Source: Zhengitettix transpicula (taxonomy: Eukaryota; Arthropoda; Insecta; Orthoptera; Tetrigidae). Taken from it: a stretch of DNA of 64,000 bases. This document shows positions 1-10,964 of this stretch, one piece after another; position 1 is the stretch's first letter; every line of letters starts with the position of its first letter. The DNA is taken from positions 160,064,532-160,128,531 of the forward strand of contig CM073591.1 in the NCBI GenBank assembly GCA_037074705.1. The letters run 5' to 3'. The position numbers and the translations under genes are program-made. A model generated the notes under the pieces. The model was not told the origin of the DNA. It made no database searches and saw only the letters and a list, made by a program, of their open reading frames with translations.

Positions 1-630
1 ATTAACATTTATATTATATATTTCAATATTGTAATAAAAAGTACTGTAGACCTATATATGTTATTTTTTACAAATATGTAATTTAGGTTAATAAGAAAGT
101 TAAAAATTAATTGAGTGATTAGTAAAAATCACACATTACAAATATATAATTTAGGTTAATAAGAAAGTTAAAAATTAATTGAGTGATTAGTAAAAATCAC
201 ACAAAAATAATATATTATATAATATATTATTTTTGTGTGATTATATAATATATTATTTTTGTGTGATTTTTACTAATCACTCAATTAATTTTTAACTTTC
301 TTATTTCTTATTATTTATATTATATAATATATTATTTTTGTGTGATTTTTACTAATCACTCAATTAATTTTTAACTTTCTTATTAACCTAAATTACATAT
401 TTGTAATGTGTGATTTTTACTAATCACTCAATTAATTTTTAACTTTCTTATTAACCTAAATTACATATTTGTAAAAAGTTAAAAATTAATTGAGTGATTA
501 GTAAAAATCACACAAAAATAATATATTATATAATATAAATAATATATTATTTTTGTGTGATTTTTAATAATCACTCAATTAATTTTTAACTTTCTTATTA
601 ACCTAAATTACATATTTGTAAAAAATAACA
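1..630. repeat. Palindromic AT-rich array of a ~65 bp unit
   Basis: About seven copies of a unit containing TTAATTGAGTGATTAGTAAA are present. Two are head-to-tail on + (about 69-135 and 136-203), then inverted copies (about 237-309, 331-403, 405-474), a short + copy (475-515) and a final inverted copy (555-620). The centre between opposing copies is an AT palindrome built on AATATATTATATAATATATT. No ORF is present. This could be a nested MITE cluster or a satellite edge; the left end is cut by the window. Confidence 0.85.
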
Positions 631-1189
631 TTTAAAATCAATGCTTTTTTCTATTTATTTATTTATTATAAAACTTTTATCTTAATATTTTCAGTTAGTT
701 ACAGATTATTACATTATATACAAAATTCAATTATGTACACAATTAATTAACATGTGCACTTAATAATAAGGTGAATCCATTAATTAACCTAATTTTTGCA
801 AATTTTTGGTTTCCTTAATTTATTTATCTGAGTGACAAACATTGTGGGAGTATGAGAGTTGACTGTATTGAGTTTGATAGGTTGGATGGAATGGGTGGGT
901 CTGTGGGTGTGATGATGGGGTGGGTTAGGATGTGCCCGAGTGTTCTGTGGGAAGGATGAGGTCGATTGGGCATTTTCTTTTGAGTCAACGGACCAATGTT
1001 TAAAAACACAAAGTACAAGACTATCGTAAACTAGGTGCACTGTAAACTCTCAATTTCTTAAGACTCTGAACTAACTGCATTTCGATACCCTTCATTTACA
1101 ATTATTTATTTTTAACAATAACTTTAAAATGTTTTCACTCTTATTGTTGAGGGTTTTTTTTTCAATTTATAATATCAAGTGTGTATTGG
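631..1189. other. No recognisable gene
   Basis: AT-rich sequence with a G-rich plus-strand patch (about 860-960). The minus-strand ORF over the patch is low-complexity and lacks any family signal. Confidence 0.5.
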
Positions 1190-1425
1190 AGTTTATCGCG
1201 CCGAAACATGAATAATAACTGCAACGACAAACTTTCAGAGGTTGTTGCAGGATACCTTCTTAGTATTTTGGTATAAGGGACCCACGGTCTTGTTACAGAG
1301 TAATAGAGTATTATTTATTCGGTTTTTTACCGCAATCACCCTTGTTTCTGTGAAAATACTTTCAGAACATTGAAAAAGCCTGTAATTTGGAATAACCAAA
1401 ACGTAGGCGTACAACACACAACTCA
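1190..1425 (-). repeat. Dispersed repeat, copy 1 (minus)
   Basis: The reverse complement of this segment matches 3467-3700 along almost its full length. Shared blocks include the stretch ending in ACGTTTTGGTTATT, TATTTTCACAGAAACA, TACCAAAATACT and CTCTGAAAGTTTGT. The two copies lie inverted about 2 kb apart. No coding content was found; it is probably a non-autonomous element. Confidence 0.7.
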
Positions 1426-3128
1426 GAGTAATGTAACAACCCTCAGACTAATCGCGTACACTTTTATCACAGTGTGTTCAATCTGTTTTGTCAGTGGGCT
1501 GTACAGCACGTAACAAATAAGAAACGCTTCCATAGGCCCTTCTCACCCGGCGATTCTGTGTATTCGATTCGCGTATGAAGAAGTCAAATGAAACACTGGC
1601 GAAAGGCGTGCCGTTTAGGCGACGATTTGGGTAACTGATCGTCTGAGATTCACAAAATGAGTCGCTCTGGGTCGTCGGCCGCCTGGATTATTTTAAGAAT
1701 AGAACGTCAAACGGATTTCCTAAAATGTGTTGGCTCATGGGGCGGAAATCACAACTAGCACTGGAAAGTAAAATATTGCTTTATAAAACAACTATACGGC
1801 CAATTTGGTCAAATGGGATACGGATTTAGGGCACAGCTAGCAGATCAAACATCGACATTATAAAAGTACTGGTGACCCTTGGTAAACGCCCCATGTTTGT
1901 ACTGAACGAAGTAGTTCTACAAGACTTAGGTTACTAAAGTGATACATAACAGCAGTGTACGCTACCATGACTGACTAAGTGTTTATCCAAACAATGTAAT
2001 AAAATATCTGTTAAACTCGGGTGACGAAGAGCATATGCTCAAAAGATTCAAGTCTCTTGATATAAGAAAAAGATTCATGTGAAGTGCAGCAACAAATACT
2101 GTACAATGCCAAACTTCTAGTTTTAATTTTGAAAACTTTTCAATGGAAAGTTTTTCACCGTGGCTTTTAATACTGTATGTATGTCAAAACAATATCAAAT
2201 GTCACTTTTTATGGCTGATTGTTAGAAATACATAAATTTTAAAAAAGCAGACCATTGACGTTGGGCTCGTTCACATAGCAATTCTCATTCACGCTTCACG
2301 CGCTCATTGTGTAGCGACGCGCTTGTTGTTCATTCTTCAACAAAGCGCGGGAGCGTGCGGTAAAGAGGGGAGCGGAGGTAAGAGGCTGCCAAGCGACTGT
2401 ATCGCGATACTTTTCTGAATTGGATACAAATGTCAAAATGTCGACTACTATTATCACGGCAGAGCGTACAGCGACGCACCATGTCTTACTCGCTCAATAA
2501 TTCCATGGGTTTAGCGTACTGCTTCCGCGGCTGCGATAATTCTAGCAACCAGGGCCGCAGGGACCGGGCGTGCACCACACACGGGGGAGGCAAACACAGC
2601 AATCTCGTCATCGAACTCCTTTTCATCATTTGCACTTGCCATTATTTATCATAACAATATCATCTATTGATCTTTATTAAAAATGAATCCAAAACGTCTG
2701 CAGGTTCGACCCACTTACGGAGGATCGATCATTGACAATGATATATTGGTATAAGGACAAATAATGTAAAATTAAATTTCCAAGTTAAAAGTGATTTTTT
2801 TTTCAAATAGAAACTGACATACATTCTAATTTGACAATTCACAGTTTTAAAAGCATGTTGACGATGAAAAATGTATATGTACCATAAGTTTCCATGTTTT
2901 ACGACACTTTTACTCGAGTTTTACTGGCATATTGATTATCAATTGCCCGAAAACCAGACGTACATGTATGAGAAAAAATTTCAGATTATTATCTTGGAAT
3001 AATTCTTACAATCATTCTTCCTTGAAGTACTCTTGAAGGGAATTCCCCGTTGTTTTATTTTAAGCCTTAAAATAAAAAATAACTCAATCATAAACTAAAT
3101 AAACAAACAAATTGAAATTTTCTTAATT
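1426..3128. other. Unassigned; CpG-denser patch at 2270-2600
   Basis: No gene is recognised. 2270-2600 is clearly richer in CpG than its surroundings (GCGACGCGC, AAGCGCGGGAGCG) and could be a promoter/first exon or a DNA-transposon end. The 74-codon ORF at 2430-2654 has no recognisable domain. Confidence 0.4.
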
Positions 3129-3466
3129 TTAGCAAAATAGTAGGTAGTGGTTTAAATTATTATAACAACCAGGGTCTACTTCCACTGATTCTGCCTTTCT
3201 AATTAAAAGCTGATAATCACAGCTTTGACTAAGCCTTGTTACTAGATGGATAAGAGGATTAGACTTATGATAAAACACCTGCAGAGACCACATTTTCATC
3301 AAGTGGAACACCATATCAACATCCTCCACATATGGACTTGACAACTCAGTACTCAGCAAGACTCTGTAATTATCAGATTCTGTACCTACTGAATAAATCT
3401 TATTATTAATCTGATTCAAATTCACTGAGAAGCCAATGAAACTTAACTCTTGTATGTGTGTCATCT
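3129..3466 (-). CDS. Unrecognised ORF, possible terminal exon
   Basis: An open frame of about 111 codons ends at a stop at 3129. The ATG near 3464 directly follows a weak acceptor-like tract ending in CCCTCAG, which coincides with the edge of the dispersed repeat at 3467. No domain, signal peptide or membrane segment was recognised. It may be a real last exon, or chance coding in AT-rich DNA. Confidence 0.2.
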
Positions 3467-3700
3467 GAGGGTTATTATATAACTCTGTGTTGTACGTTTT
3501 GGTTATTGCATATTACAGGTTCCTTCAATGTTGAGGAGGTATTTTCACAGAAACACAGGGGATTGTGGTAGCAAACCAAATAAATCAGAATTAAATTATT
3601 ACTTTGTCATGAGCCATCATGGGTCCTTTTACCAAAATACTCAGAGGGTATCCGTGAACAATCTCTGAAAGTTTGTTAGGAGTTCTGGTTCACCCTGTAT
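3467..3700 (+). repeat. Dispersed repeat, copy 2 (plus)
   Basis: Inverted partner of 1190-1425. It ends in GTTCTGGTTCACCCTGTAT, a terminal-looking sequence of a type common at ends of insect repeats. Confidence 0.7.
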
Positions 3701-6442
3701 AATGATGTTTTTACTTATATTCACAAAAGGGACCAAGAATGAGTTAATAATAATGCATAAAAAATGACTGAGATTATTGTTGACAGTCTCAGTTACTCAA
3801 ATGTTTTAAAAAACTTTTTAGAACCTTCTAGAAGGCTCTGTGTAAAGAATATGTTAGCCAGTATAATTTAAGTCACCATTTTAATAATTGGTGAAATAGT
3901 TTTTATCCCTTCGATACGACTAATTCTGACAGATCTCCCTTTTCACTTTAAAAGATTTCAATTTTAGATTGGGACTTATGATATTGATCACAATCAATAA
4001 ATTACTGATGTAATCTATTAAGTTCTTCAAAGTGTATTTAAGATTCCCATGTTTCTCCCCTGGAAAAATTTAATGTTTTCCCAAGAGTGGGTTCACCAAT
4101 AATTTATTCCTTCTTCTGGAGTGAAAGCTAAAATTTTGTTCTTATAATAAAGTTTTGAGGTTCATTAATGTTATAGTGAGCTTTCAGAAGACTTCATATT
4201 CTGTATGATTTTATCATTTATTTAATCAAACACATTAATTACTCAGAAAATGTGTACATTTTCCTTCAGACATCTACCTCTACAGCTGTTAGACTTATTA
4301 TCATAAAATTGTTTGAACAACCCACCCTTTAATATCAGGATTACTTCTGCCATTATATGAATTGGATTAGAGACGATAATTAGATCATAATTGAATGACT
4401 CATGATTATCAAACTGGGTCATATAAGTCTCAGAGTGCACTTCAAATTATTTATTTTACCATCTATCTTTCTATCCACATCATTCAGCTCATTTATTATT
4501 TCTTTGTATCCCTGGTAATATGTACAATAAGTCTAACAGTAATATCTATCACTGAAGTAGCAACCATTCTAATTGTGTGTTTAATTTTATTGTATGTCTC
4601 TCTTCAAAAATAACAATAGAGATCAAAAATAAAATATTCTAGCAATTGGAAAATATCAGTTTATTTGCTGTTATTATCATTGATATTTATTTAACTTCAA
4701 TTTTTCCATTGATTGTAGAATTATGTCAAACTTTCCCTAAATAAGTTTTCAAATTCAACCTTACCTAAAAAAATCTGGCTAGGAATGTCTTACCTCTTAA
4801 TAAATAATAGTTAATGATAGCTCATATTCCACACTGTATTAATAATTGGTTTACTTGAAAGCCTGAGTTGTTTAGACATTTGATTGGTATCTTTATTTTT
4901 ACAAACATTTTTCTTGCCATATTGTAGAACAACTTATGGTCATAATAATCACATTATATGAAGAGCACAACATTCAAATAAATACAAATCAATTGGTATT
5001 GTTACTCATTTGATATACAAGCACCTGCAAGACTAAATTATTGGGAAGCACTTATAATACATATTTTCCATAATGGGTTATCAAGTTTTGGATCATAAAC
5101 AATACCTATTCTTTCATCTTAAAACATACGACTTCCAAATTGTAAAAGTGAAATTATTTTCTTCAATCAATAAAAATGAATTGAGTAAATAAAAATACTA
5201 TGAAAAAATACACATCAACTGACAACATTAGCATTTAATTTAAATAAAGTTTGGTTAATCCATGGAAACAATTTTTTTTTGTCATACATATAAAAATATG
5301 CCAGATAAGGCTCAAACAAACCAAAGATTTTCATTATGGTGACATAAGTTCATATCATTGAATAATGACAGTTAATAATTAATCTTTGTTCTAATAATTA
5401 TAACTAAGACATTTGTGTGGCATCAGTAACAGAAATTTTTCAAAACTTAAATTAAAAAAACAAAAATAATTAATAAAAAGAAAAATAAGGTCATCTCTCA
5501 ATAAATTCCCAATATTAAATCATAATAATTTTTCAAATACATCAAAGCACTTGTGTGTTAATGTAATGTGAAAAGGGGTTAAAAAATTACAGAAGTATTA
5601 TTTTTCCCTGTTTTTGTCAAGGATGAATGAAGTTACTCAAGTTAAGTTTTTTAAACATTGAAATTTTATTATAGTGTACAATAATTTTGTATTTTTGAAT
5701 AGGAAACTCAAACAGCTGTGCATTATTTGAACAACTTATTTGGTTAGAATCTAATTATTTTTATCTAAAATGCTTGAATATATTTTCAATTGAATTACAT
5801 TCCATATTGTCAGATTGTACAATGTTTTGTACATGAATTCTATTATTTGGCTCTATAATTGCATATATTTCCAAATAAATTTGATATTAGGACTGCATTC
5901 AGATACCTTTTAAGTTTAAAATTAATACTTTTTATTTAATGAATGATTCTCAGTTAATCAACTGGGCCAAGGATGAAACACCTCAGCCAACATACCAGGG
6001 TCCAAATCAGATGTGCTTTGTCCCCCGATTGGATGCAAACCACCACCAACCGGTATTAACTAGAGTGGAAAAGTCTTTGTACATCAGTCTACTTGATGAT
6101 TGCAATGACAGTATCACAAATGTATTTTGACAAAAATTTTATCTGGTTAATAAACCAAAACAGATTCATTAAATCAATACATCTGGTTTACACTTTATAT
6201 CTTTAATATGTTTCTTAGTGAAAATAAAAGTGAAATTATCCATTTCTATTTTCAAGGGTGTACACTATCTTTAAAGAAATCTCTCAATATTACATGGAGA
6301 AATAATTGTAAAACCTAATAATTAAACTTAAATTGTTGTATTTTACCAACTTTTATAAATGGGTTACAAAAATTCTTAGTTGTGTAAATCGTTATTTTAA
6401 TTCTCTTAACATTTTACAATTTGAACAATAACATTTCCTAGT
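3701..6442. other. No recognisable gene
   Basis: AT-rich DNA with only short ORFs on both strands (for example 4243-4440 -, 4395-4613 +, 5939-6130 +), none with a family signature. The left part may be 3' flank of the minus-strand exon at 6443-7240. Confidence 0.5.
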
Positions 6443-7240
6443 CTACAGGACACTTCTCTGTCTAATTTCTAATTCTATAAAGTCAAATTGAGTATTAAAG
6501 AAAAGGTTTGCTGTGAGTTCTCTATAATTTTGAACTTCTTCAGCAAATACCCGAACAAAAGTAGAACCTCTAGGAATATAAAAAAGTGATTCATATTTTC
6601 TCAAAATAAAATTGGCAGAGTGTTGAACTTTGGCTATTTTCCTTAAAGTCAATTGGCTTAGTTCTTCGATTCCTTCCAACAATTTGAAACTATTACCATA
6701 CTTTCTTAACTTTAGAATAGTCAAAACTATATTTGGGTGTCTCTTTAGCATCAAAGCGTCAACAGCCATACACTTCAGTTTATTTAAGATGGGTAAGATT
6801 CGGTCAACATTCACAAAAGTTTCATGAAGATAATCTTTAAGTAAAGAGAAACTTTTGATTAATTTATATTCTGAGTTTATCCAATTGATCTTAAGTTTTT
6901 TCAAAGTTGAAATACGCTTAACAGTATATTTATTTGACATTGCTTCAGGAAGTAAACATTTGCTGTCAATGTTTTCCATTATTCTAAGTATTTTTTCAGG
7001 AATTGTTTTAGAATTCCTTAGTGATGTAACAGATGTGATATTTTCTTTGACTTCTTGTAGAGAAGGCCTATTTTCATTGTTTTCATTTTCATTGTCAGAG
7101 TGGCTTGAACAGAACTCATTAGATAAAATACATCTACCTACATGAGAAGCTGCCGGCCAAGGAGCAGGATGACTACCCATTCCAAAAACTTTATCTTCAA
7201 CTTTAAAGGTATTCAAAATTCTAATGTGAGGAAATTCGAG
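6443..7240 (-). CDS. LEDGF/HDGF-related protein, terminal exon with IBD
   Basis: The exon begins after a strong minus-strand acceptor (pyrimidine tract ending TTTTTTCAG, AG at 7241-7242) and runs 265 codons to a stop at 6443; it is in phase 0. Near its start (about 7136-7210) FKVEDKVF followed by HPAPWPA is the opening of a PWWP chromatin-reader domain, but the remaining ~70 residues of PWWP are absent. A Ser/Asn/Glu-rich acidic linker follows. Residues encoded at about 6566-6883 match the helical integrase-binding-type domain (IBD, TFIIS-N-like) of LEDGF/PSIP1 and HDGF-like 2: NVDRILPILNKL, then LTILKLRKYGNS, a final long helix and YIPRG. LEDGF-family proteins tether partners to active chromatin. 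Upstream exons were not found. It could be a live divergent paralogue or a fragment; the 265-codon frame favours a functional exon. Confidence 0.65.
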   Translation of the reverse strand, partial: LEFPHIRILNTFKVEDKVFGMGSHPAPWPAASHVGRCILSNEFCSSHSDNENENNENRPSLQEVKENITSVTSLRNSKTIPEKILRIMENIDSKCLLPEAMSNKYTVKRISTLKKLKINWINSEYKLIKSFSLLKDYLHETFVNVDRILPILNKLKCMAVDALMLKRHPNIVLTILKLRKYGNSFKLLEGIEELSQLTLRKIAKVQHSANFILRKYESLFYIPRGSTFVRVFAEEVQNYRELTANLFFNTQFDFIELEIRQRSVL

Positions 7241-8212
7241 CTGAAAAAATAGGTAAATTATTATGATATACATGCATTATTCATAGAAAAATCAACATAT
7301 GGTCATAAAATTTATCTAGTAAATCAAAATAGATGTGTGCATATACTTATTATATGTGGAGAAATTTCAACCAAAATTTGTACACATTGCTTATGATCTA
7401 CAAACAAAAGGTTGTGGGAGTAAGACACCCCTATGTTTGGGCATCACTATGACTCATAGTGTCACCCTCAATTAAGTCTTATTCCAACCCCTAACAGAAA
7501 ATCCCTCCTGGACACAGGAGAAAGGGGGGTGACATGAAAATAATGCATAAGTGGTAGAGATAGAATCCACAGGTTAAAGAGTGGCTGAGTTCAACCCACC
7601 TCAGAATGATGGTGGTTGGAGGGCAGGAGTTAAGAAGGTAAAAAATTTGACTGTGATAAGATAGCTCATAGTAGTTTCAAATCAACCATTTTCAGTGTCA
7701 TTGAGCAGAACTAATCTAGGTTATATATAAAATATTAAAAAATACCAAGAATTGGTCTCAAATTAATTCATTTTCTAGACTAATATAAATAAAATACCCA
7801 GGAAATGCTTCACACTCAGCTAGTAAAAAATAAAATTAAAAACCATCAACTTTTAAAAGTGTAAATTGAACAGTTACATAATAACCATAGAACTCTGGTC
7901 GGAAATTAAGTAACCCTAAAATTAAATTTACAATTCTCACTTGTGTTCTATAACAAATGGAATGCTGAATTGATTCCATTTCAGCTTTTCTGAAAATCTG
8001 AACTATATAAATAAGCATATTAACCAAAGATAATTGTCAGAGATAGCATTTAACATACTAATATTCAGCCAGAAACATAGTTCAATATTAATATGAAAAA
8101 TAATTATTAACTGAAACCATGTCACAATGCAAAATAAATGCCAACAAGATGATAGCTGGCCACATATGAGCAGATTTTTTGTAAAGTATCTGGCAAAATT
8201 TAGAAAGCCGAC
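7241..8212. other. Probable intron/5' flank, no exon found
   Basis: Lies upstream of the minus-strand LEDGF-like exon. 7400-7640 is less AT-rich and has purine/pyrimidine blocks resembling a retroposon, but no match elsewhere in the window was seen. Earlier exons are expected here or beyond and could not be identified. Confidence 0.4.
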
Positions 8213-8416
8213 TTTCTGTGATGTAGGGGCCAGTGTGACTGCCTCACATCACAGAGGTCCTGGGTTCGAATCCCAGCAAGGGCCTGGATGTTTGTGAGTG
8301 AGAGAGAAACTCGTTAAAATCAGTCCCCTGACAAGGCAAATTGAGTTTCCATAATGAGTTGTTAATAACCTGAGCTGTTGATGTGACTGCAAATAAACCA
8401 ATTTACAAAAAAAAAT
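8213..8416 (+). mobile_element. tRNA-derived SINE
   Basis: The 5' part carries a perfect B-box-like block in a T-arm stem, CCTGGGTTCGAATCCCAG (8260-8277), with a degenerate A-box region before it (about 8225-8245). An unrelated body and an A-rich 3' end (8405-8416) follow. The anticodon arm does not fold convincingly, so this is not a functional tRNA gene. Confidence 0.6.
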
Positions 8417-8419
8417 TAG

Positions 8420-9440
8420 AAATTGGTCACGAAATCTGTAAGTTTGCTGAAGATGTATGCTTCATCAATAACTAAGATTGAGATGATTGTAACTGGTGTT
8501 TTGAATAAGATGATACTGAAAAACAATTACTGTGGTTTGTTCACCAAGACAGTTAAAAAAATTAGAGATAAAGCATATCAATGTTTAAAATTAAAGAACA
8601 GAAGAAATTATTTCAAATGAAGCTCAGACTTGAAGACTTTGAAACTGAATTAAAGGTTCAGGGTGGTTAAGAACACCACATACAAAGTGGAGGAGCTGAG
8701 TTTATTCTTGGTCTGCTTGAGATTTTTCTATCCTGATCCATTAATATTTAAAATGTTCAACACAGCAAAAAGGTGCATCTGCACTGAGAATATAGATCAA
8801 GATGAGGTCAAAATAGTAAAACAAAAAGTGCTTTCCAATAAGTTCTAGAGAGACTCAAAGAAAAAATATGTAAAAGCAAGTACTGAGGCTGTTTTTCAGG
8901 ATCTCAAATAGCATTTGAAACTGAAGAAAAAGGTGTAAACTAAAATTAGAGAAGAAAGGTATTAGGGGAAAGATATTAAAGTGGTTTAGAGATTACTCAT
9001 AAGAAGAAGTATTGTGTTAATATTAATAATATTTACAGTGTTCCAGAAGACATTAGACATGATGTAGCACAGACAAGGAAACTGATTGTTGTTCTGTATT
9101 TTATTTAATAACATTATCAACAGTTTTAATGTTCTCCTATATACATTTTTTGGCAGAAGTCACTCATTTACAGAGCTGTTCTTGAGGTAAATACAAAGCT
9201 TAAAAAGAGTAATGGAGATGTAATCAATGTTCATTGTTATTGATACGTAAATAAATTAATTTTAAATGTGTCAAGAATAAATTTATGTTAATTATTGGTA
9301 GTGATTGAAGCTGTAATAATATTTCAGTTGGCAAGTACTATTAGACCATATTAATAGTTTTCAATATATTGGTGTGATAGTAGATACATATTATATAGAT
9401 TACACACAGATTAAGAATTTTTTCCCCAGATATTCCATAT
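8420..9440 (+). pseudogene. Decayed LINE reverse transcriptase
   Basis: Plus-strand translation in shifting frames shows the order of a non-LTR reverse transcriptase: a fingers/palm segment ending RHDVAQ (about 9055-9075, normally HGVxQG), a hydrophobic stretch ending LLYTFF where the FADD box should follow (about 9130-9160), then EVNTKLKKSNGDV, LNVSRINL and a IGVIVD-like block near 9370. Stops and frameshifts are frequent and the catalytic FADD is lost. The copy sits directly after the SINE at 8213-8416. Confidence 0.55.
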
Positions 9441-10119
9441 TACTTGAGTACAATATCAATGTAATAATAATACATTTTTATTTAGCAAAAAATTGCTACA
9501 TTTAAAGATCAGTAAATTTTTACTTAGTTAATACCAATAACAAATTATATATACAATTAATAATAAATAAATAAAAAAACACAATAACAATTCTGTCACA
9601 AAAATTAGAACTTTATGTAAATCTAATTTGTCAAATATAATTCTCTTATTTTTTACCAAATATATTTATATTGCACAGTTTTAGAGCTTTAGATAAATTG
9701 TTGTAAGTTATAACTGCCTATTGTTTTGGCTTTTTCTGTATCTCAATTTTGGCAATACAAAATCATCAGTATCACAGCTTAAGTAATAATTGTTTTCTTT
9801 AAAAGTTTTAAAAAGTATTATGGTATCAAACATAGTTTGATTTTAAGAATGAATACAAAACTTTTCATTTCACAGAATTTGTTTACTGGGAGTCATTTCA
9901 GTCTGTTTAACATTACATTTATATTTGTATAATAACTACAGCCAAAGATTATTCTCATTTCTGTATTAAGTAGCAGTTATAATCTTTCTATGTCCCACAA
10001 GTTTGCCATATAAATTATAGTTCTTGAGAAGGGAATGTGTGGCAAGATTATTGCATTATAAATAGTTTCTCCACCAAATACATAAATGTTTACTTACCCT
10101 AAACAATACTCCTAACATA
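9441..10119. other. No recognisable gene
   Basis: AT-rich DNA between two LINE remnants of opposite orientation; probably eroded untranslated parts of these elements. Confidence 0.4.
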
Positions 10120-10880
10120 TTTTATATTCTTTTACATATATAATCAAGAAAATTTAGCTTATCATCTACCAATATACTCAAATATTTTATTTGCTCTACA
10201 ATTTCAATTGTAAAATTGTTATCTAACCAGTTCTTTTTTATTTTGTTATTACCAGTAATTAGATCTTTGGTTTTGTTAATGTTTAATTTAAGTTTATTTT
10301 CATTCAGGCATTTTGATAAATTTTTGAACATGATTTATATTGTGCCTTAGGTAATATGTAATGGTATCATCACCGAACATGTGATTTTTACAATTTGTCA
10401 AAATATTCTCCAGATCATTAAGATAGAAAACAAGTAATATAGGTCCAAGAATACTGCATTTGGGCACTCTATACAATTATTTAATGTGACAATGCATTGT
10501 TACATTTGACCCTTTGATTTCTGTTTGTCAGCTTATCGGTAAACCAGTTCTATACTGTGCCACAAAGTCCATTTTTTTCTCATTTTCTTAATAAAATGAT
10601 TCTGTCTACTGGTTCAAAAGCCCTTTGGAGATCTGCAAAGACCACTGCTACTGTATGATCAGTTTCAAAGTTACTTTTCCATTTATTTATCTAACACTGG
10701 AATGCAGTTTCACAATTGTATTTTTATGAAACCCTGACTGATGAATGGACAATATATTATTACCCTCTATATACTCTTGAAAATAACTGTAAATAGACAG
10801 CTTTTTATAAAATATTTGTTAATGTTGGTAATATATTTATGGGCCTGCATTTATCAGGAGTTCTGGCACTCAAAAAATTC
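10120..10880 (-). pseudogene. LINE reverse transcriptase fragment
   Basis: Minus-strand reading gives, in order, TPDKCRPINILPTLT (about 10810-10860), an SIHQSGF block, a VFADLQRAFEPVDRI palm motif A (about 10610-10660), NWFTDKLTNRNQRVK (about 10505-10550), a degraded GVPQGS region, then an open 69-codon stretch (10331-10122) with KLKLNINKTK and IVEQIKYLSILVDDKLNF, the conserved thumb-side motif of Jockey/CR1-like elements. Several frameshifts and stops separate these blocks, so it is dead. It abuts and truncates the 3' end of the mariner at 10965. Confidence 0.75.
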
Positions 10881-10964
10881 TCTTAAATTTTTTATAGTTA
10901 ACATTTAAGAAGTTTTGTAACCTTCAAAATAAATTATATCCAATAGTGAAAGATCAGTGCTATA

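Noticed and set aside
1..630. CRISPR array
   Set aside because: Repeats alternate in orientation, have no unique spacers of even length, and the context is eukaryotic.
2270..2600. DNA-transposon (hAT-like) terminus
   Set aside because: CpG-rich sequence with a TE-end look, but no matching inverted end or target duplication could be found.
6630..7145. Plus-strand ORFs of 65 and 96 codons
   Set aside because: Antisense shadows of the LEDGF-like exon.
8213..8290. Functional tRNA gene
   Set aside because: Only the T-arm/B box is well formed; the acceptor, D and anticodon arms do not fold, and a SINE body with A-rich tail follows.
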